NCBI RefSeq assembly: GCF_000733845.1
Contig: NZ_JPOI01000001.1
Coordinates: 2,605,001-2,669,000, forward strand
Origin: Geobacillus vulcani PSS1
Lineage (GTDB): Bacteria > Bacillota > Bacilli > Bacillales > Anoxybacillaceae
Direction: 5' to 3'
Length of the DNA: 64,000 bases
A model generated the notes under the pieces. That model was given only the letters and a program-made list of their open reading frames with translations, did not search any database and had not been told where the DNA came from. Numbering within the stretch: position 1 is the first letter of the stretch; every line of letters begins with the position of its first letter. Positions 49,716-58,144 of the stretch are shown piece by piece. The translations under genes were made by a program, and so were the position numbers.

Positions 49716-50900
49716 ATGAAAAAAGCGAAACGAATGAACGCGTTTTCGGCATCGATTTTCGCCGAGTTGACGGCGTATCGTCAAAAGCGGCGCCACCTTC
49801 ATGATGAGTGGATCGACTTGAGCGTTGGCAGCCCAGATTTGCCGCCGGCGCCGTTTGTGCGTGAGGCGATCGCCCGCTACGCCAATGAACCAAACGCGTA
49901 TGGCTATACATTAAAAGGCATTCGCGAGTTTCATGAAGCGGTCGCCGATTATTATCGGACGGCGCATGGCGTCGTGCTCGATCCGGAGACAGAAGTGACG
50001 TACGTCATCGGATCGCAGGATGGGCTTGTGCATTTGCCGATGGTGTTCGCCGACCCGGGCGATGTCATTCTGCTGCCGGATCCCGGATATCCAGCGTATG
50101 CGGCGGGAGTGGCGATGGCTGAGGCGGAGCCGTATTTCCTTCCTCTTCGAAAAGAACGAGGATTTTTGCCTGATCTTGCCGCCATTCCGGAGGAAGTCGC
50201 CAAACGGGCGGTGATGCTCTTTTTAAACTTCCCCGGGAACCCGGTTCCGGCCCTGGCGACAGAGTCATTTTACCGCGAAGTGGTCGAATTTGCGAAGCGG
50301 TACGATCTCCTCGTTGTTTCCGATTTTGCTTACGGCGAGCTGTATTATGACGGAAACAAACCGGTGAGTTTTCTTTCTGTTCCAGGCGCAAAGGACGTTG
50401 GCGTGGAGATCAATTCGTTGTCAAAAAGCTACAACATGGCCGGCTGCCGTGTCGGCTACGTATGCGGCAATGCCGAGGTGATCCGCGCCTTCGCTGAATT
50501 CAAATCAAATTTGGATTACGGCATTTTTTGGCCGCTGCAAAAAGCCGCCGCGGAAGTGCTCCGCCATGGCGCCGGTTTTTGCGCTGAGAGCCGCATGATT
50601 TATCAAGCGCGCCGCGATGTGCTCGTGGAGGGACTCGCTGACATCGGTTGGACGGTTGACCGTCCACAAGCCGGCATGTTCGTGTGGGCGAAAATTCCGG
50701 ACGGATGGACATCGCTTTCGTTTGCGAAGGCGCTCATCGACCAAGCCGGCGTCGTTGTGACGCCTGGGCACGCGTTTGGGCCGAGCGGCGAAGGGTATGT
50801 GCGCATCGCCCTTGTCCAGCCGGAAGAAGTGTTGCGCCGGGCGGTCGCCAAATTAAAAGCGACCGGCTTGTTCGCGTCTTCAGCCGCTGAGCGGCGGTAA
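49716..50900 (+). CDS. PLP-dependent class I/II aminotransferase
   Basis: A 394-residue fold-type I aminotransferase similar to the LL-diaminopimelate/aspartate aminotransferase group. PLP-binding features are GSQDGLVHL (phosphate loop, about 97-105), the Asn/Asp/Tyr set in NFPGNPV and SDFAYGELYYDG, and the Schiff-base Lys in EINSLSKSYNMAGCRVGY. The Arg for the alpha-carboxylate is near VRIALVQP. Donor and acceptor are uncertain. The ATG at 49716 follows AGGGAGAG. ypjP begins 15 bases after the stop. Confidence 0.9.
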   Translation: MKKAKRMNAFSASIFAELTAYRQKRRHLHDEWIDLSVGSPDLPPAPFVREAIARYANEPNAYGYTLKGIREFHEAVADYYRTAHGVVLDPETEVTYVIGSQDGLVHLPMVFADPGDVILLPDPGYPAYAAGVAMAEAEPYFLPLRKERGFLPDLAAIPEEVAKRAVMLFLNFPGNPVPALATESFYREVVEFAKRYDLLVVSDFAYGELYYDGNKPVSFLSVPGAKDVGVEINSLSKSYNMAGCRVGYVCGNAEVIRAFAEFKSNLDYGIFWPLQKAAAEVLRHGAGFCAESRMIYQARRDVLVEGLADIGWTVDRPQAGMFVWAKIPDGWTSLSFAKALIDQAGVVVTPGHAFGPSGEGYVRIALVQPEEVLRRAVAKLKATGLFASSAAERR

Positions 50901-50915
50901 CGGGAGGTGAAGGTG

Positions 50916-51500
50916 ATGAAACTGCCGTCTTGGCTGCGAAAAGCGCTTGTTGCCGCCATTACCGTTTCCACGTTTGGACTCGTCACGCCGCCCGCCTCAT
51001 TGCTTGCCGCCAAAGAGCCGCCGTCAGACGATGCCTCGTCTCCCGACTGGCAGCACAGTCCAGTCGGTCGTGCCGATGAAGCCGGCTCCTTGACGCGCGC
51101 TCAATTCATTGAGCAGACGATAGAAAAGGCCGTTGCCCAGTCCCATGAAAAATTCGGTCGCAAAATCGCTCCGGTTATTGAAGAGGAGTTTCGCGCCGTC
51201 ATTTTGCCGCGCATCGAAACGGTGATCGCCGAGCTTGCCGAGCGTTATCCGGAAGACGAACTCCGCTATTTGGCGGTTTCAGAAAATCCGTCCGGCGGGC
51301 AAGGGGAGCGCATGTTTCACTTGTATCGGGCCGATACGGGAGAAGATCTGATCCGCTTTCACGTCCGCCGCGAGCATCCGCCGCAAGATGGCTATTGGTT
51401 TCAGTTCCACTATCACACTTGTGAGGACGGCTTTCAAGCCCATCATGAGCTTGGGAAAATTTACTGGTCCAAAAATACGCCGCCGAACTGGCGTACATAA
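50916..51500 (+). CDS. ypjP: YpjP-family exported protein
   Basis: A 194-residue protein of the YpjP family of Bacilli, whose function is unknown. The N-terminus (KLPSWLRKALVAAITVSTFG...) is a signal peptide or anchor, after which the chain is outside the cell. The C-terminal half has the family stretch DLIRFHVRREHPPQDGYWFQ and then FHYHTCEDGFQAHHELGKIYW. Four Pro-Pro sites occur (about 25-26, 35-36, in HPPQD and in TPPNW). GGGAGGTGAAG before the ATG at 50916 sets the start. In B. subtilis ypjP neighbours thyB and dfrA; here a Pro-Pro endopeptidase lies between. Confidence 0.85.
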   Translation: MKLPSWLRKALVAAITVSTFGLVTPPASLLAAKEPPSDDASSPDWQHSPVGRADEAGSLTRAQFIEQTIEKAVAQSHEKFGRKIAPVIEEEFRAVILPRIETVIAELAERYPEDELRYLAVSENPSGGQGERMFHLYRADTGEDLIRFHVRREHPPQDGYWFQFHYHTCEDGFQAHHELGKIYWSKNTPPNWRT

Positions 51501-51595
51501 TCACCTGCGGTTCTTTCCTGATTTTGCGCATTTTTCCCCGCTTCGTTCTATGATATGATTTTCATAGATTGAAAGAAAAAGAAGCGGGGGAAACC

Positions 51596-52303
51596 ATGAT
51601 GAAACGGCTGCTCATGAGCTTGCTGGCGGCGCTGTTCGCGATTCCGCTTCTATCGCTTTCGCCGTACCCGGCCGCCCACGGCGTGCTTCTTCAAGAAAGT
51701 GGCCTTGATCTTCGGAGCATTCCGTCCCGTGACGTGCTCGGCCGCATCGTTATCGTGCCCGAGACAGCGTTTCCGGCTGCGGAGGCGAACAAGACTTTTC
51801 AGACGCTTGCCCGCATTGATCGAAGCATTTTGGAGCAGGCGGCTGCTCATCATATTTACATCCAGCTGTTGACAGGCCCTATTACGAATGAACCGACAGC
51901 TCGCCACTTGCGTGGGAAAACCCCGCGCGGCTATGCGCCGGGATCCAAAACATGGGATGACGTGCCGGGCATCGGCGGGTCGCATTTAGTGCTCGTCCGC
52001 CTCGGCCATAGCGAAAAAGGAAAAGGGCACGGCTCGGTCAATTTGGAGTTGCATGAGTTTGCTCATTCGCTCGATTACATCGTATTTGACCGCATTCATG
52101 AAACGGACGAATTTCAAGCGATTTGGCGGGAGGAGGCGCCGCGGCTCTTTCCGGGTGAATCTTATTTTTTGACTTATCCGGAAGAGTATTTTGCCGAGGC
52201 GTTTGCCTATTATTACGCAAGCGAAGAGACGCGGCGAACGTTGCGGGCGGCAGCGCCGAACACATATGCGTTCATCCGTGGACTCGCGGAACGGGCCTCA
52301 TAG
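51596..52303 (+). CDS. Secreted Pro-Pro endopeptidase (PPEP, M34-related)
   Basis: An exported zinc protease of 235 residues closely resembling Clostridioides difficile PPEP-1/Zmp1, and probably the PPEP-3 described in Geobacillus. A signal peptide ([20 protein letters not shown]) precedes the mature domain. Zinc motif: His153-Glu154-Phe-Ala-His157 in [13 protein letters not shown]. The third ligand and catalytic Tyr lie in [36 protein letters not shown] and the diverting S-loop region are conserved. PPEPs cut between two prolines, releasing surface proteins; the neighbour ypjP encodes an exported protein with Pro-Pro sites. AGCGGGGGAAACC lies before the ATG. Confidence 0.88.
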   Translation: MMKRLLMSLLAALFAIPLLSLSPYPAAHGVLLQESGLDLRSIPSRDVLGRIVIVPETAFPAAEANKTFQTLARIDRSILEQAAAHHIYIQLLTGPITNEPTARHLRGKTPRGYAPGSKTWDDVPGIGGSHLVLVRLGHSEKGKGHGSVNLELHEFAHSLDYIVFDRIHETDEFQAIWREEAPRLFPGESYFLTYPEEYFAEAFAYYYASEETRRTLRAAAPNTYAFIRGLAERAS

Positions 52304-52319
52304 AAGGCTCTTTTTTTTC
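52293..52319 (+). terminator. Terminator after the PPEP gene
   Basis: GGGCCT/AGGCTC pairs (one G-T) around a short loop at the stop codon, followed by eight T. Confidence 0.7.
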
Positions 52320-52367
52320 GTGATGAGAGCGGTGCTTTATGGTATGATAAAGCGTGAGGTGAGAACA

Positions 52368-53162
52368 TTGCGGCAATATTTGCAGTTATTGGAGGATATT
52401 TTGGAAAACGGCGTTGAAAAAGAGGACCGCACGGGCGTCGGCACGCTGTCGGTGTTTGGCCGCCAGCTCCGCTTCAACTTGCGGGACGGATTCCCGCTCG
52501 TGACAACGAAAAAGTTGCATATCCGCTCCATCATTTATGAACTGCTCTGGTTTTTAAAAGGCGATACGAATGTCCGCTATTTGCAGGAGAACGGCGTGAC
52601 GATTTGGGACGAGTGGGCGGATGAAAACGGCGATCTCGGTCCCATTTACGGCGCGCAATGGCGGTCGTGGAAAGGAGCAGATGGGAAAACGATCGACCAG
52701 ATCGCCTGGGTCGTTGAGGAGATCAAACGAAATCCGAATTCGCGCCGGCTGCTTGTGAGCGCATGGAACGTGGCGGAGCTGGATGAAATGAAGCTGCCGC
52801 CATGCCATTATGCGTTTCAATTTTATGTCGCAAACGGTCGGCTGTCGTGCATGTGGCAGCAACGCTCCGTCGATACGTTTTTAGGACTGCCTTTTAACAT
52901 TGCCAGCTACGCGCTGTTGACGCATATGATCGCCCAGCAATGCGATTTAGATGTCGGCGAACTCATTTTCACCGGCGGCGACGTCCATTTGTACAAAAAC
53001 CATCTTGAGCAAGCGAAACTGCAGCTGACGCGCGAGCCGCGCCCACTGCCAAAGCTCGTGATCAAGCGGAAGCCGCCGTCCATTTTCGACTACGAATACG
53101 ACGATTTCGAGATTGTCGGCTATGACCCGCATCCGGCGATTAAAGCACCGGTGGCGGTGTAA
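52368..53162 (+). CDS. thyA: Thymidylate synthase (ThyA/ThyB type)
   Basis: Methylates dUMP to dTMP with methylene-tetrahydrofolate, yielding dihydrofolate for the next gene. It has 264 residues, the bacterial ThyA length. The nucleophilic Cys is in [12 protein letters not shown]; the folate/dUMP sites are [19 protein letters not shown]-type [31 protein letters not shown] and GDVHLYKNH. The start is a TTG at 52368 with GAGGTGAG upstream; longer frames run through the preceding terminator. dfrA follows 14 bases later. Confidence 0.95.
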   Translation: MRQYLQLLEDILENGVEKEDRTGVGTLSVFGRQLRFNLRDGFPLVTTKKLHIRSIIYELLWFLKGDTNVRYLQENGVTIWDEWADENGDLGPIYGAQWRSWKGADGKTIDQIAWVVEEIKRNPNSRRLLVSAWNVAELDEMKLPPCHYAFQFYVANGRLSCMWQQRSVDTFLGLPFNIASYALLTHMIAQQCDLDVGELIFTGGDVHLYKNHLEQAKLQLTREPRPLPKLVIKRKPPSIFDYEYDDFEIVGYDPHPAIKAPVAV

Positions 53163-53176
53163 AGGAGAGGGGCGGC

Positions 53177-53671
53177 ATGATTTCGCACATTGTGGCGATG
53201 GACGAAAACCGGGTGATCGGCAAAGACAACCGCTTGCCTTGGCATTTGCCGGCCGATTTGGCGTATTTTAAACGGGTGACGATGGGCCATGCCATCGTGA
53301 TGGGGCGCAAAACGTTTGAGGCGATTGGCCGCCCGCTTCCCGGGCGGGAAAATATCGTCGTGACGCGCAACCGCTCGTTTCGCCCGGAAGGCTGCGTTGT
53401 GCTTCATTCGCTTGAAGAGGTCAAGCAATGGACCGCATCGCGCGCCGATGAGGTGTTTATCATCGGCGGGGCCGAACTGTTTCGGGTGACAATGCCGATT
53501 GTCGACCGGCTGTATGTGACGAACATTTTTGCTTCCTTCCCCGGCGATACATTTTATCCGCCCATTTCTGACGATGAATGGGAAATTGTTTCCTATACGC
53601 CAGGAAGGAAAGACGAAAAAAATCCGTATGAACACGCCTTTGTCATTTATGAGCGGAAAAAGGCGAAATAG
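53177..53671 (+). CDS. dfrA: Dihydrofolate reductase
   Basis: Reduces dihydrofolate to tetrahydrofolate with NADPH, regenerating the folate used by thyA. It has 164 residues. Signatures are ISHIVAMDENRVIGKDNRLPWHLPADLAYFKRVT (with the catalytic Asp/Glu position and Trp-His), VMGRKTFEAIGRPLPGR, and IIGGAELFRVTMP. AAAGGAGAGGGGCGGC precedes the ATG. It is operonic with thyA, as in B. subtilis, and ends at a terminator. Confidence 0.95.
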   Translation: MISHIVAMDENRVIGKDNRLPWHLPADLAYFKRVTMGHAIVMGRKTFEAIGRPLPGRENIVVTRNRSFRPEGCVVLHSLEEVKQWTASRADEVFIIGGAELFRVTMPIVDRLYVTNIFASFPGDTFYPPISDDEWEIVSYTPGRKDEKNPYEHAFVIYERKKAK

Positions 53672-53725
53672 ATGAGACACGGGCATGGATATGCGTTTGT
53701 CGTTGGCGTACGAAATGTTTGCGGA

Positions 53726-53752
53726 GACAGCCCCAAAATGGGGCGTCTTTTT
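53726..53752 (+). terminator. Terminator after dfrA
   Basis: AGAC-A-GCCCC/GGGGC-GTCT with a five-base loop, then TTTTT. Confidence 0.8.
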
Positions 53753-53860
53753 GTTTGGGATCCGAACATTTTGAAAACGTCTGCGTCAATGTTTCTGCAT
53801 AGAAGCGGGGCGAAGAAGGAACGATAATCAATAGAACTACAATGGAAATGGAGGAAGACG

Positions 53861-54307
53861 ATGAAACATATCGTTCCGTTTGTCGTCAAGCTCGCCGCTT
53901 GGAGCGTCGTCTTGTTTTCGCTGTTTACGATCTTTAACGCCCCGCTTTCCTTGATTTCGCTCATGACGATGGTGACGGCGCTTGTTTCTTATATCATCGG
54001 CGATCTGTTCGTGTTGCCGCGCGTCGGCCATTTTGTCGCCGCCGCTCTTGACGTGCCGCTTTCCTTTTTGCTTATTTGGCCGGTCAGCTTTGCCCTCATT
54101 GCCCCGTCCGTCAACATGGCGTACGGCGCGTTTTTCAGCGCCTTGGCGATCGGGGCGGTTGAAGCGTTTTTCCATTTGTATATGGAAAACCATGTGCTTG
54201 AAGAAGCGGGGCGGGAAGAAGCGCACCGCTGGTATGATGAAGGAAGATGGGCGACGGAATTTGCCGAGGAAGAAGAGTTCAAAAAAGAGGAGGACGACCG
54301 GGCGTAG
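53861..54307 (+). CDS. yndM: DUF2512 (YndM-like) membrane protein
   Basis: A 148-residue membrane protein of the DUF2512/YndM family. It has four hydrophobic segments (about 5-25, 28-48, 60-85, 88-110) and then a strongly charged cytoplasmic tail rich in Glu and Lys (WATEFAEEEEFKKEEDDRA). ATGGAGGAAGACG is the ribosome site. The role is unknown; in Bacillus these genes are often under sporulation or stress control, but no such promoter was recognised here. Confidence 0.8.
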   Translation: MKHIVPFVVKLAAWSVVLFSLFTIFNAPLSLISLMTMVTALVSYIIGDLFVLPRVGHFVAAALDVPLSFLLIWPVSFALIAPSVNMAYGAFFSALAIGAVEAFFHLYMENHVLEEAGREEAHRWYDEGRWATEFAEEEEFKKEEDDRA

Positions 54308-54322
54308 CGCCGGTCGTTTTTT
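54294..54322 (+). terminator. Terminator after the DUF2512 gene
   Basis: ACGACCGG/CCGGTCGT, a perfect 8-bp stem that contains the stop codon in its loop, followed by TTTTTT. Confidence 0.88.
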
Positions 54323-54536
54323 CTGGCCGCTTGCGCATTAAGAAGTATATAGACTTCCATGACGAAACATTTTCGTCACCATCGGAAGGATGAAAATGTC
54401 CTTATGTTGAATGCTGGAACTCTACGCATTTTGGAATTCGAGTATTTTCAGGATAGATGCAACGAAGAAGTTGAACGATCTTTGATGAAAAAGCGGTTTG
54501 TCCATTTTCGACTGTCGAAGCAAGCCTGTGGCTTGT

Positions 54537-54568
54537 CTCCGTCACGCCTTGGCATGACGGAAGACCGA
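54537..54568 (-). repeat. Second copy of the IS605-like hairpin motif
   Basis: On the minus strand TTCGGTCTTCCGTCATGCCAAGG and GTGACGGAG match the plus-strand motif at 41534-41567 in most positions, with compensating changes in the stem (CCGTCA-TGCC/GGCG-TGACGG). Confidence 0.5.
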
Positions 54569-54878
54569 ACAACCGCCTACTTCACAGACCCATCGATGGG
54601 TCTGGAAGCGGGTGACCCGACAGTTGATCCAATCCTCGGTAAAAGCTGCAAATAGGAAAGCTTCAAATGGCATCTAATATAGTTCGCCGCACCTATGCTG
54701 CGCAATTCGCCGCGTTGCGGTCTGACAGGACGGCTAGGGTGAGGGGTCGAGCAGGAAGGACAGCGTTCATCGGATGGCGTCAGGCCAAAAGCGCGAATCT
54801 GGCCGGCGGAAGCGTCCAGTATCCGGTAAAGCGGGGCCATCGCGATGTTCACGAGTCCGCTTCCCCTCATCCTCATAA

Positions 54879-54893
54879 AACTTTTCGAAAATT
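54879..54893. promoter_or_regulatory. CodY-like box upstream of ilvA
   Basis: AACTTTTCGAAAATT matches the CodY consensus AATTTTCWGAAAATT at 12 of 15 positions and overlaps the expected -35 area of the ilvA promoter. Confidence 0.45.
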
Positions 54894-54915
54894 CCCTTTT
54901 CTTTTTGCGAATTTG

Positions 54916-54924
54916 TGATATAAT
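54916..54924 (+). promoter_or_regulatory. Extended -10 promoter of ilvA
   Basis: TGATATAAT (TGnTATAAT) lies 42 bases before the ATG, with no good -35. It is framed by TTTGT...ACAAA, an inverted repeat. Confidence 0.6.
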
Positions 54925-54966
54925 CTACAAATCAAAGACAACTTAGAAAAGAAAGGGAACGAGAGC

Positions 54967-56238
54967 ATGGAACAACAGCTGAAACGGAAGCAAGGGGCGG
55001 TATACGTCGAGGACATTTTGATCGCGTATCATACGCTGAAGGATGTTGTTTTCCATACGCCGCTGCAAAAAAACCCGCTGTTATCCGAGCGTTACGGGTG
55101 CAACGTTTATTTGAAGCGCGAGGATTTGCAAGTCGTGCGCTCGTTTAAGCTGCGGGGGGCGTACAACCGGATGAAGCATTTAACCGATGAGGAGCGGCGC
55201 AACGGAATTGTATGCGCCAGCGCCGGCAACCATGCCCAAGGGGTGGCCTATTCATGCCGGGCGCTTGGCGTGCATGGGAAAATTTATATGCCGGCGACGA
55301 CGCCTCGGCAAAAAGTGTCGCAAGTGCAGCTGTTTGGCAAAGACATGGTCGAGATCGTCCTTGTCGGCGACACGTTTGATGATTCATACAACGAAGCGGT
55401 GAAATGCGCCGAAGCGGAAGGACGGACGTTCATTCACCCGTTTGATGATGAATACGTCATCGCCGGACAGGGGACGATTGGCGTCGAGGTGCTCAACGAC
55501 TGCGATGAACCGATCGACTTTTTGTTCGCCAGCATTGGCGGCGGGGGATTGATGGCCGGGCTGGGAACGTATGTGAAAAGCATTTCTCCGTCCACCAAAG
55601 TCATCGGCGTCGAGCCGGCCGGCGCCCCGTCGATGAAAGCGGCGCTCGAGCGCGGACATGTCGTAACGCTTGCGGAAATCGACAAGTTTGTGGACGGGGC
55701 TGCCGTCAAGACGGTCGGGGAAAAGACGTTCGCCTTATGCCGCGGGGTGCTTGATGACATCGTCGTTGTTCCGGAAGGGAAAGTGTGTACGACGATTTTG
55801 GAGTTGTACAACGAAAACGCCATTGTCGCCGAACCAGCGGGGGCGTTGCCGATCGCGGCGCTTGATTTTTACAAGGAACAAATCCGCGGCAAGACGGTCG
55901 TCTGCGTCGTCAGCGGTGGCAACAACGACATTGACCGGATGCAGGAAATCAAAGAGCGCTCGATGATTTACGAAGGACTGCAACACTATTTCATCGTCAA
56001 CTTCCCGCAGCGGGCCGGGGCGCTGCGCGAGTTTTTGGATGAAGTGCTTGGTCCGACGGATGATATCACCCGGTTTGAATACACGAAGAAAAACAACAAA
56101 GAAAGCGGACCGGCGCTCGTCGGCATCGAGCTGAAACGGCGCGAAGACTACGCACCGCTCATCGAGCGGATGAAGAAAAAAGGCTTCCCGTTCCAAGAGG
56201 TCAACAAAGACCCGAACTTGTTCCATCTATTGATTTGA
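54967..56238 (+). CDS. ilvA: Threonine deaminase
   Basis: Deaminates threonine to 2-oxobutanoate, the first step to isoleucine. It has 423 residues. The PLP Lys61 is in VVRSFKLRGAYNRM, the phosphate loop in ASIGGGGLMAG (with SAGNHAQGVAYS upstream), and the C-terminal regulatory ACT-like domain begins near residue 335 (YFIVNFPQRAGALREFL). A single ACT-like module, as in B. subtilis, rather than the two of E. coli. AGAAAGGGAACGAGAGC precedes the ATG. The CodY-like site upstream suggests repression in rich medium. Confidence 0.94.
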   Translation: MEQQLKRKQGAVYVEDILIAYHTLKDVVFHTPLQKNPLLSERYGCNVYLKREDLQVVRSFKLRGAYNRMKHLTDEERRNGIVCASAGNHAQGVAYSCRALGVHGKIYMPATTPRQKVSQVQLFGKDMVEIVLVGDTFDDSYNEAVKCAEAEGRTFIHPFDDEYVIAGQGTIGVEVLNDCDEPIDFLFASIGGGGLMAGLGTYVKSISPSTKVIGVEPAGAPSMKAALERGHVVTLAEIDKFVDGAAVKTVGEKTFALCRGVLDDIVVVPEGKVCTTILELYNENAIVAEPAGALPIAALDFYKEQIRGKTVVCVVSGGNNDIDRMQEIKERSMIYEGLQHYFIVNFPQRAGALREFLDEVLGPTDDITRFEYTKKNNKESGPALVGIELKRREDYAPLIERMKKKGFPFQEVNKDPNLFHLLI

Positions 56239-56240
56239 CG

Positions 56241-56285
56241 AAAAAAGTCGGAACAAATTCGCCGCATTCCGACATACTTTTTCAC
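56241..56285 (+). terminator. Terminator after ilvA
   Basis: GTCGGAA/TTCCGAC with a 13-base loop, followed by ATACTTTTTC. Confidence 0.65.
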
Positions 56286-56295
56286 CGGATTGGTG

Positions 56296-56301
56296 TATAA
56301 T
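56296..56301 (+). promoter_or_regulatory. -10 element before the 83-residue gene
   Basis: TATAAT lies 39 bases before the TTG start, in an AT-rich stretch after the ilvA terminator. No clear -35. Confidence 0.5.
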
Positions 56302-56334
56302 AAAAATAAATCGGTGAAAAAGAGGATTGATATT

Positions 56335-56586
56335 TTGCTATTCAAAAGCCTCGAGTTCAAAAACGCATATGGACAGAAGGTCAAGATTATCGAAATTCCT
56401 GTATTGGAGGAAGAGAACACATACCGATTCATGATCCAACTGCGCTTGGAGGCGTTTATTGCAAAAGTGTATCGGTCGAGAACGAACCGTTCCGTTTACT
56501 CGTTCCGCGAACATTTGAAGAAAGTGCTGAAATGGCCGGTATATGAACAGATCTTTAAAGAAACGGTGCTAAAGCATAATGCATGA
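56335..56586 (+). CDS. Small protein of unknown function
   Basis: An 83-residue basic, soluble protein starting at TTG with AGAGGATTGAT upstream. The chain (LFKSLEFKNAYGQKVKIIEI, RFMIQLRLEAFIAKVYRSRT, KKVLKWPVYEQIFKETVLKH) looks like a compact alpha/beta domain, with no signal or membrane segment. It lies between ilvA and the ypmQRS cluster with its own promoter and terminator. No family recognised. Confidence 0.65.
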   Translation: MLFKSLEFKNAYGQKVKIIEIPVLEEENTYRFMIQLRLEAFIAKVYRSRTNRSVYSFREHLKKVLKWPVYEQIFKETVLKHNA

Positions 56587-56591
56587 CCGTT

Positions 56592-56626
56592 GTTGTTTTG
56601 CCCTTGGCGGCAAAACAACTTTTTTT
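56592..56626 (+). terminator. Terminator after the 83-residue gene
   Basis: GTTGTTTTGCC/GGCAAAACAAC, an 11-bp stem with a six-base loop, followed by seven T. Confidence 0.9.
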
Positions 56627-56715
56627 GTGGGATTTTCGTTGGTTTCATTATATAATGGAAACGAGATGACGTCGGGTAAAACAAAGCGGTGCAGGCAGAA
56701 AGGAACGAACGATCG

Positions 56716-57288
56716 ATGTGGAAACGAATGATGATGATCGCGGCCATTTGTTTGCTCGCTGCATGCGGAAAAACGATTCCGGATGCGAAAAACTGGCCGG
56801 TGGAGGACTTTACGTTTGTCGATCAGACGGGCAAGCAGTTTGGGCTTCGCGACTTAAAAGGAAAAGTGTGGGTTGCGGATTTTATTTTTACAAACTGCGA
56901 GACCGTTTGTCCGCCGATGACGGCCCATATGGCTAAACTAAAGCAAATGGCAAAGAAAGAAGGACTGGATGTCGAGTTTGTCTCCTTCAGCGTTGATCCG
57001 GAAGTCGACACGCCGGAAAAACTGGCAGCGTATGCGAAACAATTTACAGATGACCTATCAAACTGGCATTTGCTTACCGGATACAGCCCGGCCGAGATCA
57101 GCGAGTTGGCGCAAAAAAGCTTTAAAACGATTGTGCAAAAGCCGGCCAATGACGACCAAGTCGTGCATGGCACCAGTTTTTATTTGGTCGGGCCAGACGG
57201 AAAAGTAGTTCAGACGTACAGCGGCGTACAAGATGTGCCATACGAAACGATTTTAGAGCATATCAAAATCGTGCAGTCGTCGCAATGA
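56716..57288 (+). CDS. ypmQ: SCO1/SenC copper lipoprotein (BsSCO)
   Basis: A membrane-anchored thioredoxin-fold protein that delivers copper to the CuA centre of cytochrome c oxidase. It has 190 residues, with a lipobox LLAAC (lipidated Cys17). The copper ligands Cys61 and Cys65 are in FTNCETVCPPM, and His151 in DDQVVHGTSFYLV. The ATG at 56716 lies after AAAGGAACGAACG. It is the first gene of the ypmQ-ypmR-ypmS arrangement known from B. subtilis. A hairpin separates it from ypmR, so cotranscription is partial at best. Confidence 0.94.
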   Translation: MWKRMMMIAAICLLAACGKTIPDAKNWPVEDFTFVDQTGKQFGLRDLKGKVWVADFIFTNCETVCPPMTAHMAKLKQMAKKEGLDVEFVSFSVDPEVDTPEKLAAYAKQFTDDLSNWHLLTGYSPAEISELAQKSFKTIVQKPANDDQVVHGTSFYLVGPDGKVVQTYSGVQDVPYETILEHIKIVQSSQ

Positions 57289-57318
57289 GGCAAAAACGGC
57301 TACCGCCTTTTTGCCTTC
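57286..57318 (+). terminator. Hairpin between ypmQ and ypmR
   Basis: AGGCAAAAACGG/CCG-CC-TTTTTGCCT is a strong stem right after the ypmQ stop with T-rich continuation; it may end or weaken the transcript. Confidence 0.55.
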
Positions 57319-57361
57319 TTTTCGTTTTTCCCCTGTTGCGGCAAAAGGCAGGTGTCAAACA

Positions 57362-58144
57362 ATGAAACGGTGGGGATGGTTGTTGTGCTGCTGGCTGCTC
57401 GCCGGATGCGTGTCGCTTTCGACGGGCGGAAAGCCGGAGCGCCCGCATGAAGCCGCCGTCAAGCAGACGGAAGCAAAGCCGCTTCCGAAAGATATTCATT
57501 TGGTCGCTTTAGGCGATTCGTTGACAGAAGGAGTGGGGGACGGCGAAGGGAAAGGAGGCTATATTGGCCGCCTTGTCCCGCTCCTTTCGGCAGAAGATGG
57601 GGTTCGGACGGCCACCGTGACGAATTTAGGAAAGCGCGGTCGGCGCATCGCGGAGCTGGAGCCGGTGATCAACGCTCACCAAGATGAGCTCAAACGGGCG
57701 GATTTGATTTTGCTGACGATTGGCGGCAACGATGTGATGAACGTCGTCCGCTCGCACTTTTTAGACTTGTCGCGCCAGCGGTTTCAGCAAGCCACGGAAA
57801 TATTTGCCGACCGACTGGACCATCTATTGATCTCGTTGCGCACGATCAATCCGGATGTGGTCATTGTGCTTGTGGGCCTATACAATCCGTTTTCCAGCAC
57901 ATTGCCGACCATTTCGGAAATCGATGACGTCATCGCCGAATGGAATCAAGCGAGCGCGGCGGTGCTTTCACAGTATGAGCGAACGATTTTTGTCGATATC
58001 CAAGACATTTTTGCTGACCGCGATGATTTGCTCTACCGCGATGAATTTCATCCGAATGCCGCAGGATACGAACAGATTGCCATACGGGTGTATGAAGCGT
58101 TAAAGGAACGAAAAGAATGGTGGATAGGGAGATTGCTGCAATGA
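57362..58144 (+). CDS. ypmR: YpmR-like SGNH/GDSL lipoprotein esterase
   Basis: A 260-residue exported SGNH hydrolase. Lipobox LLAGC (Cys16) is followed by a Lys/Pro-rich spacer and the esterase domain: block I GDSLTEGVGDG (Ser), block II Gly in TNLGKRGRR, block III GGND, and block V DEFHPNAAGY (Asp and His). It would act on lipids or acyl groups at the outer membrane face. The ATG at 57362 follows AGGTGTCAAACA. Its stop overlaps the ypmS ATG. Confidence 0.9.
   Translation: MKRWGWLLCCWLLAGCVSLSTGGKPERPHEAAVKQTEAKPLPKDIHLVALGDSLTEGVGDGEGKGGYIGRLVPLLSAEDGVRTATVTNLGKRGRRIAELEPVINAHQDELKRADLILLTIGGNDVMNVVRSHFLDLSRQRFQQATEIFADRLDHLLISLRTINPDVVIVLVGLYNPFSSTLPTISEIDDVIAEWNQASAAVLSQYERTIFVDIQDIFADRDDLLYRDEFHPNAAGYEQIAIRVYEALKERKEWWIGRLLQ

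Larger units (their letters stand above)
54323..54900. other. Large intergenic region, probable decayed element
   Basis: About 580 bases with no recognisable gene. A frame on the minus strand (54577-54876) has no ribosome site or known similarity. It contains a perfect 20-base palindrome at 54585-54604 and a hairpin at 54539-54560, related to the one upstream of cobT. A worn-out mobile element is the likeliest explanation. Confidence 0.4.

Noticed and set aside
54359..54655. Plus-strand 98-codon frame in the same gene desert
   Set aside because: No ribosome site and no recognisable domain; it overlaps the hairpin repeat.
54577..54876. Minus-strand 99-codon frame upstream of ilvA
   Set aside because: No ribosome site, odd composition (Pro/Ser/Arg-rich), and it covers the palindrome and repeat motif; treated as decayed sequence.
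54610..54960. T-box leader for ilvA
   Set aside because: No T-box sequence (AGGGTGGNACCGCG) or specifier stem was found before ilvA.
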